Shown here: piece by piece, positions 1 to 9,838 of the stretch
Numbering within the stretch: the first letter of the stretch is position 1
Layout of the letters: each line of letters opens with the position of its first letter
From: Acidobacteriota bacterium
GTDB lineage: Bacteria; Acidobacteriota; Vicinamibacteria; Vicinamibacterales; UBA8438
Length of the DNA: 64,000 nucleotides
Direction: 5' to 3'
Assembly (NCBI GenBank): GCA_009838525.1
Contig: VXRJ01000018.1
Span: forward strand, 790,346-854,345
The notes under the pieces: model-generated
Told to the model about the DNA's origin: nothing
What the model saw: the letters and a program-made list of their open reading frames with translations, nothing else
The model's database searches: none
Translations under genes and position numbers: made by a program

Positions 1-94
1 CGGTCCGGAACGCCGATGGAACAACACTCTCCGGCGGGGCCGCCCCGCACGCGGTCATCCCCGCGACGAGCAACGCTGTCGGGACGAACCGCAT
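1..94 (-). CDS. Putative lipoprotein, 5' end only (cut by window edge)
   Basis: An open frame starts with ATG at 94 and runs off the left edge, giving 31 residues. The translation has a short positive start (MRF), a hydrophobic stretch (VPTALLVAGM) and then TACGA, which reads as a lipobox-like cysteine at residue 15, followed by a Pro/Ala-rich linker. This is the layout of a lipoprotein signal peptide, so the product is probably anchored in an envelope membrane. A TAAAAT hexamer lies exactly six bases upstream of the ATG. The function cannot be read because the mature protein lies outside the window. It is divergent from the P1 peptidase gene at 196. Confidence 0.5.
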   Translation of the reverse strand, partial: MRFVPTALLVAGMTACGAAPPESVVPSAFRT

Positions 95-100
95 CCGCTA

Positions 101-106
101 ATTTTA
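101..106 (-). promoter_or_regulatory. -10-like hexamer for the gene starting at 94
   Basis: TAAAAT on the minus strand is followed by six bases and then the ATG at 94. A transcript starting at the usual distance from a -10 box would begin at or next to the start codon, so the mRNA would be leaderless. No convincing -35 box is visible. Confidence 0.35.
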
Positions 107-195
107 CCTTCCCGTGATGCGGGTTACCGTTCCACCCCCCGTGCTCGCGCGAAGGGCGCATCCGTGGACGGTTTTCAGGTAGCATTGACCGCCCG

Positions 196-1293
196 ATGAG
201 TGGAGTGACAGTACGCCTCGGGTGCGCCGTTGTCTGTGCCGCGGTGGCCGGCGCCGCACCGGAAGACGCCGCCGTGGCGGCGGGATCGATGACGACACGC
301 GGCCTGACCGCCATTGACGGCCTCGTTGTAGGCCACCACACGCTCGAATCCCGGCCGACCGGCTGCACGGTCATTTTGGCCGAGGGAGGTGCGACGGCGG
401 CCGTCGATGTCCGGGGCGCCTCCCCGGGTACTCGCGAAACCGCGCTGCTGGATCCCACCAACCGGGTGCAACAGGTGCATGCCATTGTCCTCTCCGGCGG
501 CAGTGCGTTCGGACTCGCCGCTGCGGACGGCGTCATGCGCTATCTCGACGAGCGCGGTGTGGGGTTTCCGACGCGCGGCGGCCCCGTACCGATCGTGCCC
601 GCCGCCATTCTGTTCGATCTGACGTTGGGTGACGGTACCATCCGTCCCGACGCGGAATGCGGTTACCGCGCGGCCCAGACGGCCACGGGCGACGGCGTTG
701 CCGAAGGCAGCGTCGGAGCCGGCGCCGGCGCCACCGTCGGCAAGCTCGGAGGGCCGGGGCGCGCGATGAAGGGTGGAATCGGCACCGCGTTAATCGAGTT
801 GCCGGACGGTGTCCGCGTAGCAGCGCTGATGGCGGTCAACGCCGTGGGAGACATCCACGATCCGGAAACCGGCGCACTGATTGCCGGGGTCCGGACTCGG
901 GATGGTCGCACCCTGGAAGGAGCGGGCAGCCTGCTCCGCCAGACTCCCTCCGCGGCGCCCCGCGGCGAGAACACGACGATCGGCGTCGTGGCTACCAACG
1001 TGCCCCTCACGCAGGCCCAACTGGGCGTCGTCGCCCGAATGGCCCACGACGGTCTGGCGCGGGTCGTCCGTCCGGCGCACACGCCGGTCGACGGCGACAC
1101 GATCTTCGCGCTCTCCACCGACTCCATCGATTCCGGTGACTGGACAACCGACATTGGACGGCTTCGGATCGGCGCGCTGGCCGCCGAGGTTACGGCCGAG
1201 GCAATCGTCCGCGCAGTGCGCGAGGCGACAGGAGTGCCGGGCTATCCGGCGGCGCGTGATTTGATCGACGACGCGAAGGAGGACGGACGATGA
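196..1293 (+). CDS. P1 family (S58, DmpA-like) peptidase
   Basis: A 365-residue Ntn-fold peptidase of the DmpA/L-aminopeptidase family, which cleaves itself into two chains and removes N-terminal residues from peptides. Family features visible are GLVVGHHT near the start, LSGGSAFGLAAADGVM, the Gly-rich GAGAGATVGK and RAMKGGIGTA. The residue after Gly196 at the likely self-cleavage site is Thr197; many relatives have Ser, so an alignment is needed to fix the nucleophile. Residues 5-30 are hydrophobic and Ala-rich and may be a signal peptide. The alternative ATG at 289 would give a cytosolic protein starting MTTRGLT. The stop overlaps the start of the CstA gene by four bases (ATGA), suggesting coupling of peptide cleavage and uptake. 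Confidence 0.85.
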   Translation: MSGVTVRLGCAVVCAAVAGAAPEDAAVAAGSMTTRGLTAIDGLVVGHHTLESRPTGCTVILAEGGATAAVDVRGASPGTRETALLDPTNRVQQVHAIVLSGGSAFGLAAADGVMRYLDERGVGFPTRGGPVPIVPAAILFDLTLGDGTIRPDAECGYRAAQTATGDGVAEGSVGAGAGATVGKLGGPGRAMKGGIGTALIELPDGVRVAALMAVNAVGDIHDPETGALIAGVRTRDGRTLEGAGSLLRQTPSAAPRGENTTIGVVATNVPLTQAQLGVVARMAHDGLARVVRPAHTPVDGDTIFALSTDSIDSGDWTTDIGRLRIGALAAEVTAEAIVRAVREATGVPGYPAARDLIDDAKEDGR

Positions 1294-2975
1294 ACGCTGT
1301 CGTGCTTGCCGCGATCGGCCTCGTGGCGATCTTCTCGGGCTACCGCTTCTACTCGAAGTTCATGGCCGAGAAGATCTACCAGCTTGACCCGGACTTCGAG
1401 ACGCCGTCGCACGCGATGCGCGACGACATCGACTACGTCCCCACCAACCGGTTCGTGCTCTGGGGCCACCACTTCACCGCGGTGGCTGGTGCGGCGCCGA
1501 TCATCGGGCCGAGCATCGCCGTCGTCTGGGGCTGGCTGCCCGCCTTTCTCTGGGTGGTGCTCGGAACCATGTTCTTCGCGGGCGTGCATGACTTCGGCGC
1601 AATCTGGGCGAGCGTGCGGAACAAGGCGCTCTCGGTCGGCTCGCTGACCGGCGAAGTCGTGAGCCATCGAGCCCGCAACCTCTTCATGATCGTCGTCTTC
1701 TTCCTTTTGCTGATGGTGAACGCGGTTTTCGCGGTGGCCATCGCGGGCGAGTTCATCAATACCCCAGCGAGTGTCATTCCCGCGTGGACCGCCGTCGTGG
1801 TGGCGGTCGCCATCGGCATTCTCCTCTACAAGGTGGGGGTCGGCATAACCTGGCCGACGGTTCTCGGAACCATCATCCTGTATGCCGTCATTTATCTGGG
1901 CGAGCTCTTCCCCATCGCACTCGCCCCGATGGGCGGCATCGCCCCCGCGGCCCAGTGGATCCTGATCCTGTTCGCGTATGCCGCAGTTGCCTCGATGCTG
2001 CCAGTCTGGCTGCTGCTGCAGCCGCGCGACTATATCAACGGCATTCAACTCTTCGTCGGACTCGGCATCCTGTACGGCGCGGTCCTCCTCGCCGCCCCGA
2101 GCGTTGTTGCGCCGGCGATCAACCCGAACGTGCCGCCGGCGACGCCGCCGCTGATGCCGCTGCTGTTCGTCACGATCGCCTGTGGCGCAATCTCCGGGTT
2201 CCACGGCCTGGTCAGTTCCGGCACCACATCGAAACAGCTCAACAAAGAGACTGACGCGCGTTTCGTCGGCTACCTAGGGTCGTTGGGCGAAGGCGCCCTT
2301 GCCATCGTTGCCATCATCGCGGTTACCGCCGGCTTCAGCATGGCGGAGTGGCAGTCCTCGTACGCCAATGCCGAGAGCTTCGGCGCGGTGGGCGGCATCA
2401 GCGCGTTTGTGGAAGGCGGGTCGCGCATCGCGGCCAATGGGCTCGGCATGCCGCTTGGGTTCGCCCAGACGCTGCTTGCCGTCATGGCCGTGCTGTTTGC
2501 CGGCACGACGATGGATGCCGGGGTCCGCCTGCAGCGCTACATCGTGCAGGAGTGGGGCGCAATCTACAGCATTCCACCGCTTCAGAACGGCTACGTCGCG
2601 ACCGCAATCGCGGTGGGGGCGTGCCTCGTGCTGGCGTTCGGCGCGGGCGGCGCCGACGGCAGCGGCGGCATGATCATCTGGCCGCTCTTCGGTACCACGA
2701 ACCAGCTGCTCGCGGGGCTGACGCTGCTCGTAATCAGTGTGATGCTGGTGCAGCGCCGCCGCCCCGCACGCTACACCCTGATCCCGATGGTGTTCGTCAC
2801 GACGATGGCTCTGCTGAGTGCGCTCTACCAGCTCAGCAGCCTGTACACCGAGGGCAACTACCTGCTGGTGGCGATCGATGTCATCATCATCATCACGGCG
2901 ATCTTCGTCATGCTCGAAGCCGCATCCGCCCTGATGCGCGAACGACGGGCGGCGGCGGGCATGGCGGCTTCATAG
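1290..2975 (+). CDS. cstA: Carbon starvation protein CstA family transporter (copy 1)
   Basis: A 561-residue polytopic inner-membrane protein of the CstA/BtsT family, whose members import peptides or pyruvate. It shows the family start (GYRFYSKFMAEKIYQLD), DYVPTNRFVLWGHHFTAVAGAAPIIGP, a VWLLLQPRDYIN segment and the signature ISGFHGLVSSGTTSKQL. It is shorter than the roughly 700-residue E. coli members, lacking much of their extra C-terminal sequence. The start ATG overlaps the peptidase stop codon. It is followed by a cory-CC-star gene, an ArsA-type ATPase and a second CstA copy, all on the same strand. The substrate cannot be read from the sequence. Confidence 0.93.
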   Translation: MNAVVLAAIGLVAIFSGYRFYSKFMAEKIYQLDPDFETPSHAMRDDIDYVPTNRFVLWGHHFTAVAGAAPIIGPSIAVVWGWLPAFLWVVLGTMFFAGVHDFGAIWASVRNKALSVGSLTGEVVSHRARNLFMIVVFFLLLMVNAVFAVAIAGEFINTPASVIPAWTAVVVAVAIGILLYKVGVGITWPTVLGTIILYAVIYLGELFPIALAPMGGIAPAAQWILILFAYAAVASMLPVWLLLQPRDYINGIQLFVGLGILYGAVLLAAPSVVAPAINPNVPPATPPLMPLLFVTIACGAISGFHGLVSSGTTSKQLNKETDARFVGYLGSLGEGALAIVAIIAVTAGFSMAEWQSSYANAESFGAVGGISAFVEGGSRIAANGLGMPLGFAQTLLAVMAVLFAGTTMDAGVRLQRYIVQEWGAIYSIPPLQNGYVATAIAVGACLVLAFGAGGADGSGGMIIWPLFGTTNQLLAGLTLLVISVMLVQRRRPARYTLIPMVFVTTMALLSALYQLSSLYTEGNYLLVAIDVIIIITAIFVMLEAASALMRERRAAAGMAAS

Positions 2976-3015
2976 CTGCCGCCTCGCTTCGGCTGCGCCC
3001 GGTACCGGTGTAAGA

Positions 3016-3276
3016 ATGAGCGCCCAACGTCGCGACACGATCCGGTCGCTGCTTCGGGAGTTCTACGTGGCGCCTTACCGAGGCGCCGTGGCGCGGGCGC
3101 GCCGTGACGAAGACGACCTCTTCATGCTGTTCGTCTTCGCCGAGCTGATGGGCGTGCCGAACCCGGCGACTTACTACACGCTGGAGTTGCAGCCGCTCCT
3201 GCTCGAGCGGTTCCACGAGTGGCATCAACGCATGGGCATGGAACACTCGCCGCTCGACCATTTCCGCTGCTGCTGA
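3016..3276 (+). CDS. Cory-CC-star family small protein
   Basis: An 86-residue soluble protein ending in Cys-Cys immediately before the stop codon, the feature that gives the cory-CC-star family its name. It also has the family-like segments LLREFYVAPYRG and ELMGVPNPATYYTLELQP. From memory, this family is defined by its association with CstA transporters and ArsA-like ATPases, which is exactly the context here: CstA lies upstream and the ATPase downstream. The biochemical role is unknown. The terminal cysteine pair could bind a metal or form a redox centre, but nothing in the sequence proves this. ATG at 3016 is the only good start. Confidence 0.8.
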   Translation: MSAQRRDTIRSLLREFYVAPYRGAVARARRDEDDLFMLFVFAELMGVPNPATYYTLELQPLLLERFHEWHQRMGMEHSPLDHFRCC

Positions 3277-3343
3277 CATAGGCACCTTGACGCCTCCTCC
3301 GGCCTCCGCTGGACCAATCCGCTCGCATGACAGAACCGCGCTG

Positions 3344-4348
3344 ATGCCGTACGACCCGCTGGCGCACCAGCTTCTCTTCGTCGGCGGCAAGGGTGGCGTC
3401 GGCAAGACGACGACGGCGGCAGCCATCGCGCTGGCTGCAGCGGAGCGTGGCCGGCGCTGCCTGGTTGTATCGACCGACCCCGCGCATTCGCTCGGTGACA
3501 TCTTCGAACGGGCGATCGGGGATAGTGAAACGGCGCTCGCGCCCAATCTGACCGGCCTCGAGGTCGATCCGGACGCCGCCGCCACGGCGCACATCCAGAC
3601 GGTGTCGACGCAGATGAAGCGGCTGGTCCACCCGCGCCTCTACGACGAAATAGACCGCCAGATGGCGCTCGCCCGGGAAGCACCGGGGGCCGTCGAGGCC
3701 GCTCTGCTGGAACGCGTGGCCTCGCTGATGGGTGAAGCGGGCGCGCGTTTCGACATGGTGGTGTTCGACACCGCTCCGAGCGGCCACACGGTGCGGTTGC
3801 TGACGCTGCCGGACGTGATGGCGGCCTGGATGGACGGCCTGCTTCGACAACGCGATCGTGCGTCGCGCCTCGGCAAGATGCTGGGGCACCTCGGTGGGGG
3901 CCGGGTGCAGGGAGACGACCTCTCGCTGATCGACGAGGCCGCGGATCATCCCCCCGACAGTCCGGAGGCGCGCGTGACGGCACTGCTGCACGCGCGCCGG
4001 CGCACGTTCGTGCGAGCACGTGAGCGACTGCTCGACACCGAACGGACCGCGTTCCTGCTGGTCGTCAACCCGGACCGTCTCTCGATACTGGAGAGCCGCC
4101 GAATCGTCGATACGCTGGGGCGATTCGACCTGCCGGTCGCGGCGCTGGTCGTCAACCGCGTCCTCCCCGAAACGGCCGACGCGTCCGGGTCGTTCTTCGA
4201 GGACCGGAGAAACCAGGAGCAGGCCTACGTGCGGGAAATCGCCGGCGCGTTCGCGCCACTCCCGCGCATCGTCGTCCCGCTCGGGCCGCGTGACGTGCAC
4301 GGTATCGACGCGCTGCGCGATCTGGGCGCGCACCTTTGCGCCACATGA
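3344..4348 (+). CDS. ArsA/Get3 family ATPase
   Basis: A 334-residue deviant-Walker ATPase of the ArsA/Get3 family. Residues 14-23 form the P-loop GGKGGVGKTT with the signature lysine (K16). The switch I motif DPAHSLGD and the switch II motif FDTAPSGHTVRLL follow. ATG at 3344 is chosen because it places the P-loop near residue 15, as in the family; a TTG at 3287 would add a 19-residue extension with no similarity to relatives. The arsenite-binding cysteine set of true ArsA is not evident, and there is no ArsB, ArsC or ArsR nearby. A role with CstA and the cory-CC-star protein is therefore more likely than arsenic export. The second CstA gene starts ten bases after the stop. Confidence 0.9.
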   Translation: MPYDPLAHQLLFVGGKGGVGKTTTAAAIALAAAERGRRCLVVSTDPAHSLGDIFERAIGDSETALAPNLTGLEVDPDAAATAHIQTVSTQMKRLVHPRLYDEIDRQMALAREAPGAVEAALLERVASLMGEAGARFDMVVFDTAPSGHTVRLLTLPDVMAAWMDGLLRQRDRASRLGKMLGHLGGGRVQGDDLSLIDEAADHPPDSPEARVTALLHARRRTFVRARERLLDTERTAFLLVVNPDRLSILESRRIVDTLGRFDLPVAALVVNRVLPETADASGSFFEDRRNQEQAYVREIAGAFAPLPRIVVPLGPRDVHGIDALRDLGAHLCAT

Positions 4349-4358
4349 CGAAGGCGTG

Positions 4359-6053
<1,695 letters not shown>

Positions 6054-6089
6054 GTCGACGGCGCCGGGAGACCCGCACGGCGAGAGATC

Positions 6090-6848
6090 TCAGAAACGAA
6101 TCCGGAGGCCGGCGGTTGCCTGCAGGCCCCCCGTATCCACTTCGACGATGCCACCGTCGGCGGAGCTGAGGGCAATCCATGCACGGTTTAACTGCACGGT
6201 CCCGCCCACCCCGGCAACACGGGAGAAGTAGTACGCGACGTCGGCGCCCGCAACGAAACCGACCGCCGATTCCGATCGCAGTGAGTGCGCCGCGCCCGTG
6301 TACGAAGCCACCAGGTACGGATAGGCATGGTCGTACTCGACCCTGTCGACAAGGTCCTGCTTCAGACTGACGAACGTTGGCCCGCCAAAGAGCGTGACAT
6401 CGGCCGATGCCGCGAGTGGCACGATCCAGGCGGCATGGACGTTGACGGTCAGTTCCTGCCGCTGCAACGCAGCCGACCTTCCCTCCACCACACGGTGGCG
6501 GCTGAACCGAAAGGGATACGGCAGGCGGGCCGTGAGATGGGCGTTCCCGCGCTGGGACGCCATCGAGACGCCCGTACCCACAGCGAGGTTACCCACGAGC
6601 CGAACTCGGCCGGTCACGTCGAACAGCGGGCCGTTCGCATCGGGATAGCTCGAGTCGAAGTCCCCCTGCTCGGCGAACTCCGTGAAGACGACGTTGTCCG
6701 TGATCCCGACGGACTGCATCTGCTGACCGCCGTTGATGGCAATCGAAATGCGTGACGGCTGGGCGGCGGCCGGCGCATGGGCCAACATCAACAACGCGCC
6801 GAGCGTCGCCGACAGCCCTTTGCCGATCGCGGATCGTGCGCTCTCCAT
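6090..6848 (-). CDS. Outer-membrane beta-barrel-like protein of unknown function
   Basis: A 252-residue exported protein. The N-terminus has a signal peptide (positive start, hydrophobic core to about residue 29, then AQPSR). The mature part is rich in short alternating polar/hydrophobic strands separated by turns and ends in LRIRF, a C-terminal Phe typical of outer-membrane barrels inserted by BamA. The size fits an 8-12 strand barrel of the OmpA/OmpX or DUF type. I do not recognise the subfamily. It is downstream of and codirectional with the M4 protease gene (17 bases apart) and may be co-transcribed with it. Confidence 0.65.
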   Translation of the reverse strand: MESARSAIGKGLSATLGALLMLAHAPAAAQPSRISIAINGGQQMQSVGITDNVVFTEFAEQGDFDSSYPDANGPLFDVTGRVRLVGNLAVGTGVSMASQRGNAHLTARLPYPFRFSRHRVVEGRSAALQRQELTVNVHAAWIVPLAASADVTLFGGPTFVSLKQDLVDRVEYDHAYPYLVASYTGAAHSLRSESAVGFVAGADVAYYFSRVAGVGGTVQLNRAWIALSSADGGIVEVDTGGLQATAGLRIRF

Positions 6849-6865
6849 AGGTTCACTCGAATCTG

Positions 6866-8770
6866 CTAGTCCAGGTCTACTGCCGTCAATGCCTCATCGA
6901 TTGCCCGATAGACATCGCTGTCGCGTCCAAACAGGTCGTCGGCCGACTGGCGAATAACGTCGGCCGCCGTGAAGAAGCTGACGCTCGGAGGCATAAGGTC
7001 GGTCATGGCGCGCACGAAGGCCCGTTCCACCTGCTCGCGGTTGGCGGCTCCCACGCCCGTCACCGACAAGCCGGTCGTCCGGTTCTCTCCCCCCTCGATC
7101 GCCAGATAGAACGCGTGGCTCAGGATCGTGGAGTTCCAGTGGACGCCGTCGTAGTCAAAGCTCGGGAGGCGCACGATGGTCTCACCCAGATCGTCGGAGC
7201 CGTACTCGTGGAAGAAGGCGGTTTCTCCATCAGTGAGGAGCATGAAGAGAATCACGTTGCGCAGGGCCTCCGGGTACTGGATGCGAACATCCACACCCGG
7301 ACGCGCAAGTATTGGTACCGACCGCGGGTCTTCCAGGGACCGGCCAAACGGCCGGTAGTCCTCGAACATCACGTAGTCGGCCCGAAGCGGACCCATGGGC
7401 GGCTCGTGGACCATGAACTCGACGGACGTGCCGACGATGTCCGAGAACGCCTCGTTGATGGCGCCACCCGCGTTCAGGAACAGCCGGATCTTCCCGTCCC
7501 TGCACAGCAGGCGAAACACCCGGTTCTCAACGCCCTCGCCGCTCACCCTCCACGTTGTGTCGCAGTCCGCTCGCCGACCGTCCTCCAAAGTGAAATCGGC
7601 CGGACCCGCGACCGAGAAGTAGCTATCGAGGAAGGGGCGGCCCGTTCGCCGCCGCACCGAATGAAAGGTGACCGCATGCATCAACTCGTGCGCCACCACG
7701 TCCAGGGATGCCCTCGCCCCGCCGCCGGGCGCAATTCCGAACCCCACCGTACCGGTCTTCTCGGGGCCGAACGGCGGAGGCGTAAAGAACCCATAGAAGA
7801 TGTCGCCGATGTTGACCATCGCCATGATGCGTCCGTCGGCGCCGTCGACGCCATCCCACTCATGCCGGGCAGCGAGATAGTCGTAGGTGAATCCGGCATG
7901 CGCATGGACGTCGACCACGCCCGGGTCGTTCCAGTTGTTGTCCGAATCCGTCGCCACGTCACTCGGCGCCCACTTCGGTCCCCTCGGATCCAACAACGCG
8001 TCGACACGCGGTTCGTTGTCCCGCAGGTCGAGCGTGACGATCTCGGCTGGCCGCAGGCGGTCGTAGGCCTCGAACATGCCGCCGCTTCGGGACGCGCTTA
8101 CCTTCTTGCGCTGGCCTCGAATTCCGGCGCCCACCCCGACGCTGCTCAGCACGTGCGTGTTCCTGCTCTGCTCGTTGAACGCCTGCTCCCTCCAGACCAC
8201 CGCACCGGTGTGGGCGTTCACGAAGTACGTCGTGCGGTCGCGCATCACCCCGCGGTAGGCAAGAACGTAGCGAGCGCCTGGCAAGGACATGACTACCAGT
8301 TCCGGCGGGTCGTCCGTCGCCGGACCGGCGCCGGACCACGCTTCCATTCGTGCCATCGCGTCGGCCGGAGCAACGGACGGAATCGTGCTGACGCCGATGG
8401 CCTCGTGCAGCGTGCCGAAGATCGACTCGGTGACGCCGCGCCGCAGTTGCCGGGAGACACCGCCGCCGTATACCGGCACCCCTCGGTAGTACTCCCGAAA
8501 GTACTCGTGCGCTCGTCCCGAGACCTGCCGATCCGCCCGGCGTGAAACCAGTTCGAGCTCGCCGGCACGGGACATCGCGTCCACCCGAGCATCGAGCCGA
8601 CGCAGCTCCGGGAGATCAGCCGACGCTGCCCTGATCGCGATTTGGCGCTGATTGCGCTCGATCACCCACTCCGGTTCCTGAGCGCTGAGCATGGCGCTTC
8701 CAAACGCCGCCACGAACATGGCGGCAGTTCGCCAGCGCAGGGCTGACGACACGGAATCGAAACGGGGCAT
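6866..8770 (-). CDS. M4 family (thermolysin-like) secreted metalloprotease with an insertion
   Basis: A 634-residue zinc endopeptidase precursor. A signal peptide (to about residue 31, ending MLSAQ) precedes an N-terminal propeptide with FTP-like features such as FREYYRGVPVYGGGV. The catalytic HELMH is at residues 361-365 and the third zinc ligand is in the motif INEAFSD, giving Glu440. The downstream active-site His is in DGVHWNSTILSHAFYL. Thermolysin has 20 residues between its HExxH and the Glu ligand; here there are 74, so about 55 residues are inserted, including two cysteines. ATG at 8770 is chosen; a TTG at 8806 would add 12 residues before the signal peptide. The probable role is extracellular protein degradation. 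Confidence 0.88.
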   Translation of the reverse strand: MPRFDSVSSALRWRTAAMFVAAFGSAMLSAQEPEWVIERNQRQIAIRAASADLPELRRLDARVDAMSRAGELELVSRRADRQVSGRAHEYFREYYRGVPVYGGGVSRQLRRGVTESIFGTLHEAIGVSTIPSVAPADAMARMEAWSGAGPATDDPPELVVMSLPGARYVLAYRGVMRDRTTYFVNAHTGAVVWREQAFNEQSRNTHVLSSVGVGAGIRGQRKKVSASRSGGMFEAYDRLRPAEIVTLDLRDNEPRVDALLDPRGPKWAPSDVATDSDNNWNDPGVVDVHAHAGFTYDYLAARHEWDGVDGADGRIMAMVNIGDIFYGFFTPPPFGPEKTGTVGFGIAPGGGARASLDVVAHELMHAVTFHSVRRRTGRPFLDSYFSVAGPADFTLEDGRRADCDTTWRVSGEGVENRVFRLLCRDGKIRLFLNAGGAINEAFSDIVGTSVEFMVHEPPMGPLRADYVMFEDYRPFGRSLEDPRSVPILARPGVDVRIQYPEALRNVILFMLLTDGETAFFHEYGSDDLGETIVRLPSFDYDGVHWNSTILSHAFYLAIEGGENRTTGLSVTGVGAANREQVERAFVRAMTDLMPPSVSFFTAADVIRQSADDLFGRDSDVYRAIDEALTAVDLD

Positions 8771-8830
8771 GACCGAACGTGTCTTCAACGCGCCGTGAAC
8801 CGGCAACAGGCAGGTAATCCCAGCATACCG

Positions 8831-9838
8831 TTACCGCCGCTCGAGGATCAGCACGTGGCGATCCTCCCCCTCGCGCTCGCTGTCACCAACGACAACCAGC
8901 ACCAGACCGTCGTGAGCGGCGACGTCACGGGCGGGGCGGGGCGTGCCAAAGGCGCCGGCCGCCACCGGGTTGGCGGGATCCGACAGATCGACCACCTGCA
9001 CGCCCTGCTCGGTGTCTGCGACGTAAGCCAAGTGCCCGTCGAGCGACACGTTGACGGCGCGCCCCGGAGTCTCGAACGACGCCAGCTTGGCGGGAGCCAC
9101 AGGATCGGACACGTCGTACACCTGCAGGTTGCCGCCGCCGGCCCCCACGATCAGCGTGGGTCGTCCACCGGTCCCCACGGATACCTCGATGTCGCGCGGC
9201 GCGGCGGGCGCGTGCACGATGCCTACCGGTTCCGGCATGCCGGGCCGGGCGAGATCGAAGACGTACAGGCCGGACGGGGAGTCGGTCGCATAAGCGATCG
9301 TCCCCGCCGTCACCACGTCGCGCGCGTAGCCGTCCAGAAAGTACGAGCCGATGCCCGCAGGCGCCGTCTCATCCGAGACATCGACCAGGACGAAGCCCTC
9401 CATATGGTCGATAATCCCGACCTTGCCGGAGGCGCTGGCGCCGATCTTGGCCTGCCCGAGCGTCTGGTGCTGACTGAGCAGCGTCGGATTGTCCGGATCA
9501 CTGATATCGACGATGCCGAGTCCGAAGAAATTGGCGCCGACGTAGGCCCGGTCGCCGGCCAGCCGGAAACCCCAGATTTCCTGCGGAAAGGCGTGCGCCC
9601 CTTGCGCCACCGGATTGGCCGGGTCCGACAGGTCGTGAATCGTGAAGTTGTGTCCCCCCGCCACGTACCCAATGCCGTCGCGCACGCGCACGAGGTTCGC
9701 CGGCCCCGGGATCTCCCCGACCTCCACAAGCGTCACGCTCTGCGCGGCGTGCTCCGTCGCCGGCCACGCGGCGGCAAGCAGAAGCGCCGCTACGACCGCC
9801 GCCCCTCTCCGTGCGCGTCGTGCGTAAAGCGACGTCAT
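8831..9838 (-). CDS. Secreted LVIVD-repeat beta-propeller protein
   Basis: A 335-residue exported protein. The N-terminal 33 residues form a signal peptide with an Arg-rich start (TSLYARRARRG) and an Ala/Leu core. The rest consists of repeated units of roughly 45 residues with the pattern LVRVRDGIGYVAGG...IHDLSDPANPVAQG, ending in DLSDPANPVAAG near the C-terminus. These are LVIVD repeats, which fold into a propeller blade arrangement and usually mediate binding rather than catalysis. The ATG overlaps the stop of the upstream PQQ-type propeller gene by four bases (ATGA), so the two are probably translated together and may act as partners outside the cytoplasmic membrane. Confidence 0.8.
   Translation of the reverse strand: MTSLYARRARRGAAVVAALLLAAAWPATEHAAQSVTLVEVGEIPGPANLVRVRDGIGYVAGGHNFTIHDLSDPANPVAQGAHAFPQEIWGFRLAGDRAYVGANFFGLGIVDISDPDNPTLLSQHQTLGQAKIGASASGKVGIIDHMEGFVLVDVSDETAPAGIGSYFLDGYARDVVTAGTIAYATDSPSGLYVFDLARPGMPEPVGIVHAPAAPRDIEVSVGTGGRPTLIVGAGGGNLQVYDVSDPVAPAKLASFETPGRAVNVSLDGHLAYVADTEQGVQVVDLSDPANPVAAGAFGTPRPARDVAAHDGLVLVVVGDSEREGEDRHVLILERR

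Noticed and set aside
3344-4348. Arsenic-resistance operon suggested by the ArsA-type ATPase
   Set aside because: No ArsB, ArsC, ArsD or ArsR gene nearby and no clear metal-binding cysteine set. CstA and cory-CC-star context gives a better explanation.
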